64,000 bases of DNA from Chromobacterium phragmitis (GCF_003325475.1 NZ_CP029495.1:4712001-4776000), one strand, 5' to 3'. Numbered from the stretch's first letter, positions 17,042 through 26,740 are shown. The notes: generated by a model not told the origin, from the sequence alone. A program made the numbers and translations.

Positions 17042-18979
17042 TCACTCCTGTAAGGGTTGAATGGTCTCGATGAGCAGCGTGGCGCCGAATTCGCGCACCA
17101 TTTGCTGCACCACCGGATCGTTTTGCAAACACTCGCGGGCGGCGGCCAATTGCTCCTGGCGCAGCCGGGCTCCAGTCATGGCCGGGGTTTCCATCCCCAA
17201 CTCCTCCACCGTCACCGCGAGCTCCACCGCATGGCCGAAGCATTCGGCCAGCGCGGCTTTGAGTTTGTCCTGATAATCGCGTCCGCTCATGTGGCGGAAG
17301 CTTTCCGGCACCGCCAGTTCCAAGCGGTCCTGGCTCCAGCGCTTCAGCACGGCATTGTACGCCAGCATGCGCGCCGCGCCGAGCTTGACGCCCAGCTCGG
17401 CCACCAGCCGCTGCCAATCGCCATCAAATCGGTACTCCGTCGCCTCGTTCTCCAGCGGCGGCTGCATCGCATAGTCCGGCAGCGCGTCGTCGTCGGACCA
17501 CGGCGCGTCGACGATCTCCTCCTCGTCGCGCTCGTCCTCCGCCTCCTGAACAGCGGCCTCGGGTGCGGACGCAACCTGAACCGGCGCCGGCTGCAAATGC
17601 GGCTCAGGCTGGATTTCCGGCTTGGGCTGCGCCAGCGGAGTCGACTCCGCCGCAACCCGCTGCGGCCGGGGCGCGGGCTCGGGTTCCGGCTCGGCGGCCG
17701 GTGCGGGCTCCGCTGCCCGGGGCTTGCCTTGCGGCTGCGAGCCTAGGCCGGCCGCCTGCAGCGCGCGCGCCGCGGGCGACAGTCCGCGCTCGACAGGAGC
17801 CGAGGCGCTGGCGGCCAACGCGGCGGCGGCCGCCGCCGGGCGAGGCTGTGCAAGCGCGGCCGGACGCGCGGGCGCGGCGCTTTCCGTCGGCGCGACGGCA
17901 GGATGGAAGGCCAGCATGCGCAGCAGCGCCATATTGAAGCCGGCGTGCTCGTCCGGCGCCAGCGCCAGATCCTTGCGGCCGTGGATGGCGATCTGATAGT
18001 AAAGCTGCACGTCCTGCGGCGCGATGGCGTCGGCCAGCGCCAGCAACGTGTCGCGCTCCGGTTCGTCGGCGGCCAGCGCCGTCGGCACCGTCTGCGCCAG
18101 CGCCAGCTGTTGCAGCAGCACGGCCAGTTCGGACAAGGCAGCGTCGAAACTGACGCCGCGCTCGGCCAAGCCGTCGGCCTCTGCCATCAGCGCCGGACCA
18201 TCGGCCGCGGCCAGAGCCTGCAGCAGAGTAAACAGGTAGCGGCGGTCCACCGCGCCCAGCATGGCGCGCACGCCGTCCTCCTTGACCTCGCCCAGGCCAT
18301 AGGCGATGGCCTGGTCCAGCAACGACTGCGCGTCGCGCATCGAGCCGGACGCGGCGCGTCCCAGCAGCGCCAGCGCCGGCGCCTCGTAATGGATGCCTTC
18401 TATGTCCAGCATGTGCGCCAGGTGGCTGGACACCTGCTGCGGCGTCATATTGCGCAAGGAAAACTGCAGGCAACGCGACAGCACCGTCACCGGCACTTTC
18501 TGCGGGTCGGTAGTGGCCAGGATGAACTTGACGTGGCCTGGCGGCTCTTCCAGCGTCTTCAGCATCGCGTTGAAGGCGCTCTTGGAGAGCATGTGCACTT
18601 CGTCGATGATGTAAACCTTGAAGCGCCCCATGGTCGGCGCGTATTGGGCGTTTTCCAGCACTTCGCGGATATTGTCGATGCCGGTGTTGGACGCGGCGTC
18701 GATTTCCAGCAGATCGACGAAGCGTCCGCTGTCGATCTGGCGGCAGGCCTGGCATTCGCCGCAGGGCTCGGCCGTGGTGCCGGTCTCGCAGTTCAGGCTC
18801 TTGGCCAGAATGCGGGCGATGGTGGTCTTGCCTACGCCCCGGGTGCCGGTCAGCAGGTAGGCGTGATGGAGCCGCTGCTCTTTCAGCGCGTTGGAGAGGG
18901 CGCGGACCACGTGCTCCTGGCCGACCAGGTCGGCGAAGCGCTTGGGCCGCCACTTGCGGGCAAGGACTTGATAGCTCAT
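17042..18979 (-). CDS. dnaX: DNA polymerase III subunits tau/gamma
   Basis: This 645-residue clamp-loader ATPase has Walker A GTRGVGKTT (45-53), a zinc module (C64, C73, C76, C79), DEVHML, and the SRC arginine-finger motif LSRCLQFSLR. A Pro/Ala/Glu-rich linker runs from about residue 380 to 510. The tau-specific C-terminus follows (FDGDWQRLVAELG..) and binds polymerase and helicase. ATG 18979 (MSYQVLARKWRPKRF) is the universal family start. No obvious A-rich slippery heptamer for making gamma was noticed. Confidence 0.95.
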   Translation of the reverse strand: MSYQVLARKWRPKRFADLVGQEHVVRALSNALKEQRLHHAYLLTGTRGVGKTTIARILAKSLNCETGTTAEPCGECQACRQIDSGRFVDLLEIDAASNTGIDNIREVLENAQYAPTMGRFKVYIIDEVHMLSKSAFNAMLKTLEEPPGHVKFILATTDPQKVPVTVLSRCLQFSLRNMTPQQVSSHLAHMLDIEGIHYEAPALALLGRAASGSMRDAQSLLDQAIAYGLGEVKEDGVRAMLGAVDRRYLFTLLQALAAADGPALMAEADGLAERGVSFDAALSELAVLLQQLALAQTVPTALAADEPERDTLLALADAIAPQDVQLYYQIAIHGRKDLALAPDEHAGFNMALLRMLAFHPAVAPTESAAPARPAALAQPRPAAAAAALAASASAPVERGLSPAARALQAAGLGSQPQGKPRAAEPAPAAEPEPEPAPRPQRVAAESTPLAQPKPEIQPEPHLQPAPVQVASAPEAAVQEAEDERDEEEIVDAPWSDDDALPDYAMQPPLENEATEYRFDGDWQRLVAELGVKLGAARMLAYNAVLKRWSQDRLELAVPESFRHMSGRDYQDKLKAALAECFGHAVELAVTVEELGMETPAMTGARLRQEQLAAARECLQNDPVVQQMVREFGATLLIETIQPLQE

Positions 18980-19062
18980 GGGGGCGGATTTTAATGGCAA
19001 TTGCCGCGCAAGGCGACAGGTTTCGCCGGCGCGCGCCGGCATTCAAGCGGTGCGCCGCGGGC

Positions 19063-20103
19063 TTACCAGGCGGCGGAAGCCGGCTCCTGGCGCTGCGCCA
19101 GCGTCGCGTAGTAGCGGGAGCGCAGTTGCTCGGCGATTTCCTGCACCGCCTTGGCATACAGCGTGCTGCGGTTATAGCGGGTAATGGCGTAGAAATTATT
19201 CAGGCCCAGCCAATATTCGGTGACCCCGGGCGAGCTCTCCAGCGCGAACAGCACCGCAGGCACGTCGTCGGCCAGCGGCGACTGCGGCGCCACGCCCATC
19301 TTGCGCAGCTCGCCCACGGTGTAATGCAGGTTGAATTTGTCGGCCAGCAGCTTGTCGACTCGGGCTTCCGGCGCCACGCTGGCCGGCGCCACCACGTCGT
19401 CGCCGTGCTTCCAGCCGTGCAGTTGGAAGTAATGGCCCACGCTGCCGATGGCGTCGTGCGGATTGTTCCAGATGTCGCGATGGCCGCTGCCGTCGAAATC
19501 CACCGCCCACTTGCGGTAGCTGGATGGCATGAATTGCGGCAAGCCCATCGCGCCCGCGTAAGAGCCTCTCAAGGTCAGCGGGTCCTTGCCCTCCTCCTTG
19601 GCCAGCAGCAGGAACTGGGTCAGCTCGCCGCGAAAATACTGGGCGCGGCGCGGATAATCAAAGCCAATGGTGGACAGCGAGTCCACCAGCCGGAAGCTGC
19701 CGGTATTGCGGCCATAGTGCGTCTCCACGCCCAGAATGGCGACGATCACCTCCGGCGCCACGCCGTACTGGCGCTCGGCGCGGGCCAGCGCGTCGGCATT
19801 GGCTTGCCAGAACGAGACGCCGTCGGCGATCAGCTTGTCGCTGACGGTGGACGCGCGGAACTGGTACCACGGCCGCGAGGTGGACGGCTTGTCCAGAATC
19901 CGGATGATGTTGGGCTTGAGCTCGACATTGGCGAACACCGCCTCCAGCTCCGGGCGGTTGAACTGGCCGCTGGCCACTTGTTCGTCGATATAGCGCTGCA
20001 CGTCTGGACGCGCCAGGAAGGCCGCGTCGGCCTGCGCCGGGGCGGAGGTGAAGGCCGCGGCGGCCAGGGCGGCGGCGATGGCCAGTTTCAACATCGATTT
20101 CAT
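19063..20103 (-). CDS. mltB: lytic murein transglycosylase B
   Basis: This 346-residue periplasmic enzyme cleaves peptidoglycan glycan strands. It has a signal peptide at residues 1-25 without a lipobox, so it is the soluble form. The catalytic glutamate is E127 in ILGVETHYGRN. The block SYAGAMGLPQFMPSSY and the C-terminal tyrosines complete the SLT70-like fold of glycosidase family 103. ATG 20103 is used; an ATG at 20121 would add six residues before the same signal peptide. Confidence 0.92.
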   Translation of the reverse strand: MKSMLKLAIAAALAAAAFTSAPAQADAAFLARPDVQRYIDEQVASGQFNRPELEAVFANVELKPNIIRILDKPSTSRPWYQFRASTVSDKLIADGVSFWQANADALARAERQYGVAPEVIVAILGVETHYGRNTGSFRLVDSLSTIGFDYPRRAQYFRGELTQFLLLAKEEGKDPLTLRGSYAGAMGLPQFMPSSYRKWAVDFDGSGHRDIWNNPHDAIGSVGHYFQLHGWKHGDDVVAPASVAPEARVDKLLADKFNLHYTVGELRKMGVAPQSPLADDVPAVLFALESSPGVTEYWLGLNNFYAITRYNRSTLYAKAVQEIAEQLRSRYYATLAQRQEPASAAW

Positions 20104-20138
20104 GGTTTTGCTTTCTTGCATTGAGCGTAGGCGCGTCG

Positions 20139-21158
20139 TCACTCGCGGAAGGACAGGGCGTTGCCGACCAGGCGGGCGGTGATGTCTACGATGGGAATCA
20201 CCCGCTCGTAAGCCATGCGGGTAGGCCCGACCACGCCCAGCGTGCCCACCACCTGGCCGTTGATGCAGTAGGGCGCGGTCACCACCGAGCATTCGTCCAG
20301 CGTCATCACTCCAGACTCTTCGCCGATGAAAATGTTCACCCCCTGCGCCTCCCTGCCCTGCGACAGCAGCTTCAACAATTCGGTCTTGCGCTCGAACACG
20401 CCGAACAACTCCCTCAGCCGCGACAAATCGTCGGACAAATCATGCACCTGCAGCAGGCGCGATCCGCCGCTGACCACCACATCCTCGTTGCGCTTGGCCA
20501 GCGTTTGCTGCCCCAGCTTCACCGCGGCGGCCATCAATTCGGCGATGTCGCCCTGCAGCTGCGCGAGCTCGCTCTCCACCCGCGAAGTGACCGCGTTCAG
20601 GCCCTGGCCGGAATAATGCTGGTTGATGAAGTTGCCTGCCTCCACCAGCTCGGACAGCGTGTAGTCGCGTTCGGTCGCCAGCAAGTGGTTCTGCACGTCG
20701 CCGTCCAGCGTCACCAGTATCATCAGCACCCGCCGCTCGGACAGGCGCAGGAATTCGATCTGGCGAAAGGCGACGTCGCTGCGCTGCGGCGTCAGCACCA
20801 CGCCGGCGAAGCTGGTCAGCTCCGACAGCAGCGACGACGCCGCCTGGGCGATGCGCTGCGGGCTGTCCGGCTGCAGCGTGTGCTCCAGCTCGTGCATCGA
20901 CACCTCGTCCAGCGGCCGTATCGTCAGCAGCCGGTCGACGAACAGCCGGTAGCCGCGCGCGGTGGGAATCCGCCCCGCCGAGGTGTGGGGCGAAGCGATC
21001 AGCCCCATGCTTTCCAGATCGGCCAGCACATTGCGCACCGTGGCCGACGACAGCTCCACGCCGGGCAGCAGCGACAGCGTCTTGGAGGCGACCGGCTGAC
21101 CGTCGGCGATGTACCGTTCGATCAGCGCCTTCAGCAAATGTTGGGCGCGTTCGTTCAT
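20139..21158 (-). CDS. hrcA: heat-inducible transcription repressor HrcA
   Basis: This 339-residue repressor of class I heat-shock genes has an N-terminal winged helix (LLKALIERYIADGQPVASKTL, 8-28; SSATVRNVLADLESMGLI), followed by SPHTSAGRIPTARGYRLFVD and a GAF-like dimerisation core. The second of two adjacent ATGs (21158) has GGAGG at four bases. It is divergent from recA with a 161-base gap. No CIRCE element was seen beside it. Confidence 0.93.
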   Translation of the reverse strand: MNERAQHLLKALIERYIADGQPVASKTLSLLPGVELSSATVRNVLADLESMGLIASPHTSAGRIPTARGYRLFVDRLLTIRPLDEVSMHELEHTLQPDSPQRIAQAASSLLSELTSFAGVVLTPQRSDVAFRQIEFLRLSERRVLMILVTLDGDVQNHLLATERDYTLSELVEAGNFINQHYSGQGLNAVTSRVESELAQLQGDIAELMAAAVKLGQQTLAKRNEDVVVSGGSRLLQVHDLSDDLSRLRELFGVFERKTELLKLLSQGREAQGVNIFIGEESGVMTLDECSVVTAPYCINGQVVGTLGVVGPTRMAYERVIPIVDITARLVGNALSFRE

Positions 21159-21319
21159 CATGCCTCCCATTGTACACATCCTGCACCGAGCCAGAAGGCC
21201 CTGGGCGGGGCTTTGCGCGACCGGCATGCGAACGACGGCCGGCAAGCTGCTGTTCGCCCTCTGGTTTTCTGCGATAATCGCCCCCATCATTGGTCCGACC
21301 AACCCCATTTGGAGACAGC

Positions 21320-22372
21320 ATGGCTTCCGAAGACAAGAGCAAAGCGCTGGCCGCAGCCCTCGCCCAGATTGAAAAGCAGTTCGGCAAGGGCTCGATCATG
21401 CGCATGAGCGACAACCAGATCACCGAAAACCTGCAAGTGATCTCCACCGGCTCGCTGAGCCTGGACCTGGCGCTGGGCGTCGGCGGCCTGCCGCGCGGCC
21501 GCGTGGTCGAAATCTACGGCCCGGAATCGTCCGGCAAGACCACCCTGTGTCTGCAGGTGGTGGCCGAGGCGCAAAAACTGGGCGGCACCTGCGCCTACAT
21601 CGACGCCGAAAACGCGCTGGACCCGGTCTACGCGCAAAAGCTGGGCGTCAACGTGGAAGACCTGCTGATCTCGCAGCCTGACACCGGCGAACAGGCGCTG
21701 GAAATCTGCGACATGCTGGTGCGCTCCAGCGGCGTGGACGTGATCGTGGTCGATTCCGTCGCCGCCCTGGTGCCGAAAGCGGAAATCGAAGGCGAGATGG
21801 GCGACAGCCACGTCGGCCTGCAAGCCCGCCTGATGAGCCAGGCGCTGCGCAAGCTGACCGGCAACATCAAGCGCACCAACACCCTGGTGATCTTCATCAA
21901 CCAGATCCGCATGAAGATCGGCGTGATGTTCGGCAACCCGGAAACCACCACCGGCGGCAACGCGCTGAAGTTCTACGCCTCCGTGCGCCTGGACATCCGC
22001 CGCACCGGCGGCATCAAGAAGGGCGAGGAGGTGGTCGGCAACGACACCCGCGTCAAAGTGGTGAAGAACAAGGTGTCCCCGCCGTTCCGCCAGGCCGATT
22101 TCGAAATCCTATACGGCGAAGGCATCTCCCGTCCGGGCGAAATCATCGAGCTGGGCGTCAAGCACGGCTTCATCGACAAGTCCGGCGCCTGGTACGCCTA
22201 CAACGGCCAGAAAATCGGCCAGGGCAAGGACAACACCCGCGAATGGCTGAAGGCCAACCCGGCCATCGCCGACGAGGTCGAGCGCAAGATCCGCGAAGCG
22301 GTGGGCGTGAAGGTCGAAATCAACGAAGCCCAGGGCGACGAAGAGTTCGCCGACGACGCCTTCGACGCCTGA
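21320..22372 (+). CDS. recA: recombinase RecA
   Basis: This 350-residue strand-exchange ATPase has Walker A GPESSGKTT (67-75), the catalytic glutamate in the EALD-type stretch YIDAENALDP, loop L1 (EGEMGDSHVGLQARLMSQ) and loop L2 (INQIRMKIGVMFGNPETTTGG), and an acidic C-terminal tail ending DDAFDA. A GGAGA site precedes ATG 21320 and a GATAAT -10-like element lies at 21273-21278. No canonical LexA box (CTGT-N8-ACAG) was recognised upstream. Its stop overlaps recX by one base. Confidence 0.97.
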   Translation: MASEDKSKALAAALAQIEKQFGKGSIMRMSDNQITENLQVISTGSLSLDLALGVGGLPRGRVVEIYGPESSGKTTLCLQVVAEAQKLGGTCAYIDAENALDPVYAQKLGVNVEDLLISQPDTGEQALEICDMLVRSSGVDVIVVDSVAALVPKAEIEGEMGDSHVGLQARLMSQALRKLTGNIKRTNTLVIFINQIRMKIGVMFGNPETTTGGNALKFYASVRLDIRRTGGIKKGEEVVGNDTRVKVVKNKVSPPFRQADFEILYGEGISRPGEIIELGVKHGFIDKSGAWYAYNGQKIGQGKDNTREWLKANPAIADEVERKIREAVGVKVEINEAQGDEEFADDAFDA

Positions 22373-22827
22373 TGGCGGAGCAAGGCAAAAGCCTGAAGGC
22401 GCGGGCCGCCGAGCTGCTGTCCCGCCGGGAATACACCCGGCGGGAACTGGTTCGGCGGCTCGCGCCTTTTGCCGACAGCCCGGAACAGCTGGAAGCCGCG
22501 CTGGACGAGCTGGCCGCCGCCGACTGGCAATCGGACGGCCGCTTCGCCCAGCAATTCGCGGCCAGCAAGGGCGCCAAGTTCGGCAGCCGCCGTCTGGCGC
22601 AGGAAATGCGCCAGCGCGGCGTCGACGACGACACCATACGCGAGGCGCTGTCCGGCCAGGACGACCTCGCCAGCGCGCGCGCGCAGTGGCGCAAGAAATT
22701 CGGCCGCCCGCCCGCCGACGCGGCGGAGAAGGCCAAGCAATACCGCTTCCTGGCGCAGCGCGGCTTTCCGGCCGACGTGATCCGGCAAGTGATTGCCGGC
22801 GCCGACGACGATTTCCACGAGGACTGA
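22372..22827 (+). CDS. recX: regulatory protein RecX
   Basis: This 151-residue helical-repeat protein binds RecA filaments and limits their activity. It shows the RecX three-helix repeats (LLSRREYTRRELVRRL, LAQEMRQRGVDDDTIREAL, KAKQYRFLAQRGFPADVIRQVI). The start ATG shares one base with the recA stop (TGATG), giving translational coupling. Confidence 0.94.
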   Translation: MAEQGKSLKARAAELLSRREYTRRELVRRLAPFADSPEQLEAALDELAAADWQSDGRFAQQFAASKGAKFGSRRLAQEMRQRGVDDDTIREALSGQDDLASARAQWRKKFGRPPADAAEKAKQYRFLAQRGFPADVIRQVIAGADDDFHED

Positions 22828-22830
22828 GCC

Positions 22831-23292
22831 ATGGCCACGACGCGCAGCATCGCCACCGAGATCGACATCGCCGCCAGCCTCGAGCAGGTATGGCAGGTGC
22901 TGACCGACTGGCGCCGCTACCCGGAATGGAACCCCTTCATCGTCGGCCTGCACGGCCGCCACGAAGCCGGCGCCCGGCTCGTGGCCACCTTGCATCCGCC
23001 CGGCGGCCGCCACACGACCTTCCGTCCGCGACTGACCGCGTTCGACGTCCAAACGCGGCTGGCCTGGCGCGGAAAGCTGCTGGTGCCGGGCCTGCTGGAC
23101 GGCGCGCACCACTTCCAACTGGAACCGCTGGACGGCGGCGGCACCCGTCTGCATCACGGCGAGGATTTCAGCGGCATCCTGCTGCCGCTGTGCGGAGACG
23201 GCATGCTGGAACGCGCCCGCCAGGGCATCCTGCAAATGAACCAGGCCCTTAAGCGGCGCTGCGAAGCGCTTGCCAGCCAGGCTTCGGCTTGA
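22831..23292 (+). CDS. SRPBCC (START/polyketide cyclase-like) domain protein
   Basis: This 153-residue small-molecule-binding fold protein has the diagnostic N-terminus EIDIAASLEQVWQVLTDWRRYPEWNPFI (10-37) and a C-terminal long helix. The ligand is unknown. It starts three bases after the recX stop with a GAGG site and lies between recX and alaS, so it probably travels in the recA transcript. Nothing in the sequence links it to recombination. Confidence 0.85.
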   Translation: MATTRSIATEIDIAASLEQVWQVLTDWRRYPEWNPFIVGLHGRHEAGARLVATLHPPGGRHTTFRPRLTAFDVQTRLAWRGKLLVPGLLDGAHHFQLEPLDGGGTRLHHGEDFSGILLPLCGDGMLERARQGILQMNQALKRRCEALASQASA

Positions 23293-23355
23293 CACAATCG
23301 ATGGATTCGTCCCGGCACGGCGCCCGGACCAGATTTTAAAAATTGACCGAAAATC

Positions 23356-25989
23356 ATGAAAACTTCTGAAATTCGCAAGAAATTCCTGGATTTCTTCGCC
23401 TCCAAAGGCCACCAGGTCGTTCCCTCCAGCAGCCTGATCCCCGGCAACGATCCGACGCTGATGTTCACCGTCGCCGGCATGGTGCAGTTCAAGGACGTGT
23501 TCCTGGGCTTCGAGAAGCGCGACTACACCCGCGCCACCACCAGCCAGAAATGCCTGCGCGCGGGCGGCAAGCACAACGACCTGGAAAACGTCGGCTACAC
23601 CGCGCGCCACCATACCTTCTTTGAAATGCTGGGCAACTTCAGTTTCGGCGACTACTTCAAGCGCGACGCCATCACCTTCGCCTGGGAATTCCTGACCGGC
23701 GAACAATGGCTGGCGCTGCCCAAAGACAAGCTGATGGTGACGGTGTACGCGTCCGACGACGAAGCCTACGACATCTGGCACAAGACCGTCGGCGTGCCGG
23801 CCGACAAGATCGTCCGCATCGGCGACAACAAGGGCGCGCCGTACGCGTCCGACAACTTCTGGACCATGGGCGACACCGGCCCCTGCGGCCCGTGCACCGA
23901 GATCTTCTACGACCACGGCCCGTCCGTCGCCGGCGGCCCTCCGGGCAGCCCGGACGAAGACGGCGACCGCTTCATGGAGATCTGGAACAACGTCTTCATG
24001 CAGTTCAACCGCGACGAAGCCGGCGTATTGCACCCGCTGCCCAAGCCGTCGGTCGACACCGGCATGGGCCTGGAGCGCCTGTCCACCGTGCTGCAGCACG
24101 TGAAGTCCAACTACGAGACCGACGCGCTGGCCTGCCTGGTGCGCGCCGCCGCCCGCGAAACCGGCGTGGCCTACAGCCAGGACGTGCCGTCGCTGAAAGT
24201 GATCGCCGACCACATCCGCGCCTGTTGCTTCATGATCGCCGACGGCATCCTGCCGTCCAACGAAGGCCGCGGCTACGTGCTGCGCCGCATCGCCCGCCGC
24301 GCCATCCGCCACGGCTACAAACTGGGCCAGAAGGGCCTGTTCTTCCACAAGATCGTGGCCGACCTGGCCGCCGAAATGGGCGAAGCCTATCCGGACCTTC
24401 TGGAGAAGCAGGCCCAGATCGAAGACGCCATCCGCGCCGAGGAAATCAAGTTCGCCGAAACGCTGGAAAACGGCATGGCCCTGGTGGACGCCGCGCTGGA
24501 CGGCGGCAAGACCGCGCTGGATGGCGACACCATCTTCAAGCTGTACGACACCTTCGGCTTCCCGGTAGACCTGACCGCCGACATCTGCCGCGAACGCGGC
24601 ATCCACGCCGACCTGGAAGGCTTCGAGCGCGCGATGGAGGCCCAGCGCGAGCGCGGCCGCGCCGGCTCCAACTTCAAGATGAGCGGCAAGCTCAGCTACA
24701 GCGGCGACGACACCCGCTTCCACGGTTACGACAAGTCCAGCGTGGAAGCCAAGGTGCTGGCGCTGTACAAGGGCACCGAGCCGGTTGAATCGCTGGCCGC
24801 CGGCGACGAAGGCATCGTGGTGCTGGACAACACCGCCTTCTACGCCGAGGGCGGCGGCCAGGTGGGCGACGTGGGCGAAGTCTCCGCCACCGGCGGCCTG
24901 GACGCGCTGTTCGACGTGGCCGACACCCAGAAAATCCAGGGCGCGGTCTTCGGCCACAAGGGCCGGCTTGCCCGCGGCGCGCTGAAGGTGGGCGACGCGG
25001 TCACCGCCACCATCGACCTGCACCAGCGCCTGGCCAGCGCCCGCAACCACTCCGCCACTCACCTGCTGCACGCGGCGCTGCGCCATGTGCTGGGCAGCCA
25101 CGTGGCGCAGAAGGGTTCGCTGGTCAACCCGGAACGCACCCGCTTCGACTTCGCCCACGGCGAGGCCGTGACGGCTGAGCAGATCGCCGAGCTGGAACGC
25201 GTGGTCAACCACGTGATCGCCGCCAACTACGAAGTGAAGGCCGAGCTGATGAGCATGGCCGACGCGCAGAAGTCCGGCGCGATGATGCTGTTCGGCGAGA
25301 AATACGGCGAAGAAGTGCGCGTGCTGACTATGGGCGATTTCTCCGCCGAGCTGTGCGGCGGCACCCATGTCAAACGCACCGGCGACATCGGCCTGTTCAA
25401 GATCGTGGCCGAAGGCGGCGTGGCCGCCGGCGTGCGCCGCATCGAAGCCGTGACCGGCGCGGGCGCGCTGGCTTATATCCAGGCTCAGGACGCGCTGATC
25501 AAGGAAGCCGCTGGCGCGCTGAAGGCGCAAACCAGCGAGGAAGTGCTGGCCAAGATCGCCGCGCTGCAGGACAACGCCAAAGCGCTGGAGAAGGAGCTGG
25601 CCAAGCTGAAGGGCCAGCTGGCCGCGTCCGCCGGCGACAGCCTGGCCGACCGCGCCGCCGTGGTGAACGGCGTCAAGGTGCTGGCCGCCGAACTGCCGGG
25701 CGCCGACAACACCGCGCTGCGCGAAACGCTGGACAAGCTGAAGGACAAGCTGGGTTCGGCCGCCATCGTGCTGGCCGCCAAGGGCGATGGCAAAGTGGCG
25801 CTGGTGGCCGGCGTCACCGCCGACCTGACCGGCAAGGTCAAGGCCGGCGAGCTGGTCAACTTCGTCGCCCAGCAGGTGGGCGGCAAGGGCGGCGGCCGTC
25901 CGGACATGGCCCAGGCCGGCGGCACTCAGCCGGAAAACCTGGACGCCGCGCTCTCGGGCGTGGAAGCCTGGGTGGCGGGCAAGCTGTAA
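23356..25989 (+). CDS. alaS: alanyl-tRNA synthetase
   Basis: This 877-residue class II synthetase charges tRNA-Ala. The catalytic core occupies residues 1-460 (motif 1 FFASKGHQVVPSSSLIP, motif 2 and 3 regions including GRGYVLRRIARRAIRHG). The editing domain has HSATH (565-569) and CGGTH (667-671). A coiled coil and the glycine-rich C-Ala domain (GGKGGGRPDMAQAGG) end the protein. The ribosome binding site before ATG 23356 is weak. A strong hairpin terminator follows. Confidence 0.96.
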   Translation: MKTSEIRKKFLDFFASKGHQVVPSSSLIPGNDPTLMFTVAGMVQFKDVFLGFEKRDYTRATTSQKCLRAGGKHNDLENVGYTARHHTFFEMLGNFSFGDYFKRDAITFAWEFLTGEQWLALPKDKLMVTVYASDDEAYDIWHKTVGVPADKIVRIGDNKGAPYASDNFWTMGDTGPCGPCTEIFYDHGPSVAGGPPGSPDEDGDRFMEIWNNVFMQFNRDEAGVLHPLPKPSVDTGMGLERLSTVLQHVKSNYETDALACLVRAAARETGVAYSQDVPSLKVIADHIRACCFMIADGILPSNEGRGYVLRRIARRAIRHGYKLGQKGLFFHKIVADLAAEMGEAYPDLLEKQAQIEDAIRAEEIKFAETLENGMALVDAALDGGKTALDGDTIFKLYDTFGFPVDLTADICRERGIHADLEGFERAMEAQRERGRAGSNFKMSGKLSYSGDDTRFHGYDKSSVEAKVLALYKGTEPVESLAAGDEGIVVLDNTAFYAEGGGQVGDVGEVSATGGLDALFDVADTQKIQGAVFGHKGRLARGALKVGDAVTATIDLHQRLASARNHSATHLLHAALRHVLGSHVAQKGSLVNPERTRFDFAHGEAVTAEQIAELERVVNHVIAANYEVKAELMSMADAQKSGAMMLFGEKYGEEVRVLTMGDFSAELCGGTHVKRTGDIGLFKIVAEGGVAAGVRRIEAVTGAGALAYIQAQDALIKEAAGALKAQTSEEVLAKIAALQDNAKALEKELAKLKGQLAASAGDSLADRAAVVNGVKVLAAELPGADNTALRETLDKLKDKLGSAAIVLAAKGDGKVALVAGVTADLTGKVKAGELVNFVAQQVGGKGGGRPDMAQAGGTQPENLDAALSGVEAWVAGKL

Positions 25990-26012
25990 CATCCCCGCTG
26001 TTGCAAAGAATG

Positions 26013-26045
26013 AACGGCCGCATGGAATCCATGCGGCCGTTTTTC
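26013..26045 (+). terminator. Rho-independent terminator after alaS
   Basis: Near-perfect arms AACGGCCGCATGG / CCATGCGGCCGTT with a three-base loop, followed by a T run (GTTTTTC). It starts 24 bases after the alaS stop. Confidence 0.9.
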
Positions 26046-26100
26046 ATAGGTTCATCATTTTTCATTACACTCGACGGCAGCCCATCCTCAGGAGCACGCC

Positions 26101-26583
26101 GTGAGCGACACCGCATTCCGCCTTGCCGACTGGAATGATCTCCCCGCCGTCTGCCTATTGCTGCAGCAATCCTTCGGTCCGCTGCAAGCCATGCTGCCAA
26201 GCCGTCCCACCGCGCTGGACGAAACCGTCGCCAGCCTCACCGGCCACCTGGCCAGCGGCAGCCAGATTTTCCTGGCCGAGCGCGGCGGCTCTCCCCTCGC
26301 CTGCCTGCTGGTGCTCCCGCCCGACGACGGCTGCGCCGAAGTCAAGCGCGTCTGCACCCACCCGGATTGGCAGGGAAGCGGCCTGGGCTCGGCGCTGATG
26401 AGCCATGCCGAAGCTCAGCTCAGCCGCCAGGGTGTACGCAGGCTCAAGCTGTCCACCCGGCGCCGACTTCCCGAAAACCTGCGCTTTTATCAGCGGCTGG
26501 GATATAGCCAGAGCGCGGTTCAACCCTATCCGGCCGGCGTGGACGACGAGCGCATTGAGCTGAGCAAAACGCTGGCTGCTTAA
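26101..26583 (+). CDS. GNAT family N-acetyltransferase
   Basis: This 160-residue acetyltransferase has the acetyl-CoA-binding motif A as VKRVCTHPDWQGSGLGSALMSHAEAQL (Q/RxxGxG/A at QGSGLG) and motif B near FYQRLGYSQ. It starts at GTG 26101, preceded by AGGAG at six bases. The substrate is unknown. It is a single-gene unit after the alaS terminator. Confidence 0.86.
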   Translation: MSDTAFRLADWNDLPAVCLLLQQSFGPLQAMLPSRPTALDETVASLTGHLASGSQIFLAERGGSPLACLLVLPPDDGCAEVKRVCTHPDWQGSGLGSALMSHAEAQLSRQGVRRLKLSTRRRLPENLRFYQRLGYSQSAVQPYPAGVDDERIELSKTLAA

Positions 26584-26712
26584 AATTTGTAAGGAGAAAA
26601 ACATTCCACACATGGAAAATTTGTAAGTTTGTTTCAAATCAAAGCATGTGAAATCATAAATTACTAATATGTTCATGCTTCTTATGGCTTCTCCTTTGTT
26701 GTTTGCTTCGAC
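26584..26712. other. AT-rich structured intergenic stretch, possible small RNA or 3' UTR
   Basis: The stretch carries a direct repeat AAAATTTGTAAG at 26582-26593 and 26616-26627, a nested pairing AAGGAGAA (26591-26598) with TTCTCCTT (26689-26696), and an inner pairing AAGCATG (26642-26648) with CATGCTT (26674-26680). It ends in a strong terminator at 26713. It could be a structured 3' end of the acetyltransferase mRNA or an independent RNA; no clear promoter was found. Confidence 0.35.
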
Positions 26713-26740
26713 GCCCCGGTTTCCCCGGGGCTCTTTTTTT
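26713..26740 (+). terminator. Rho-independent terminator
   Basis: Seven-base GC arms GCCCCGG / CCGGGGC with a five-base loop, followed by a seven-T run. It ends transcription of the acetyltransferase region before the solute-binding protein gene. Confidence 0.9.

Noticed and set aside
17604..19157. 517-codon frame overlapping dnaX
   Set aside because: Same strand but a different frame from the full-length dnaX reading; it has no domain features.
21159..21319. LexA box or CIRCE element between hrcA and recA
   Set aside because: No CTGT-N8-ACAG and no TTAGCACTC-N9-GAGTGCTAA pattern could be found by eye.
22198..25992. 1264-codon leftward open frame opposite recA, recX and alaS
   Set aside because: It lies entirely antisense to clear housekeeping genes; its Gly/Ala/Val/His/Gln-rich composition is what GC-rich codon bias produces on the complementary strand.
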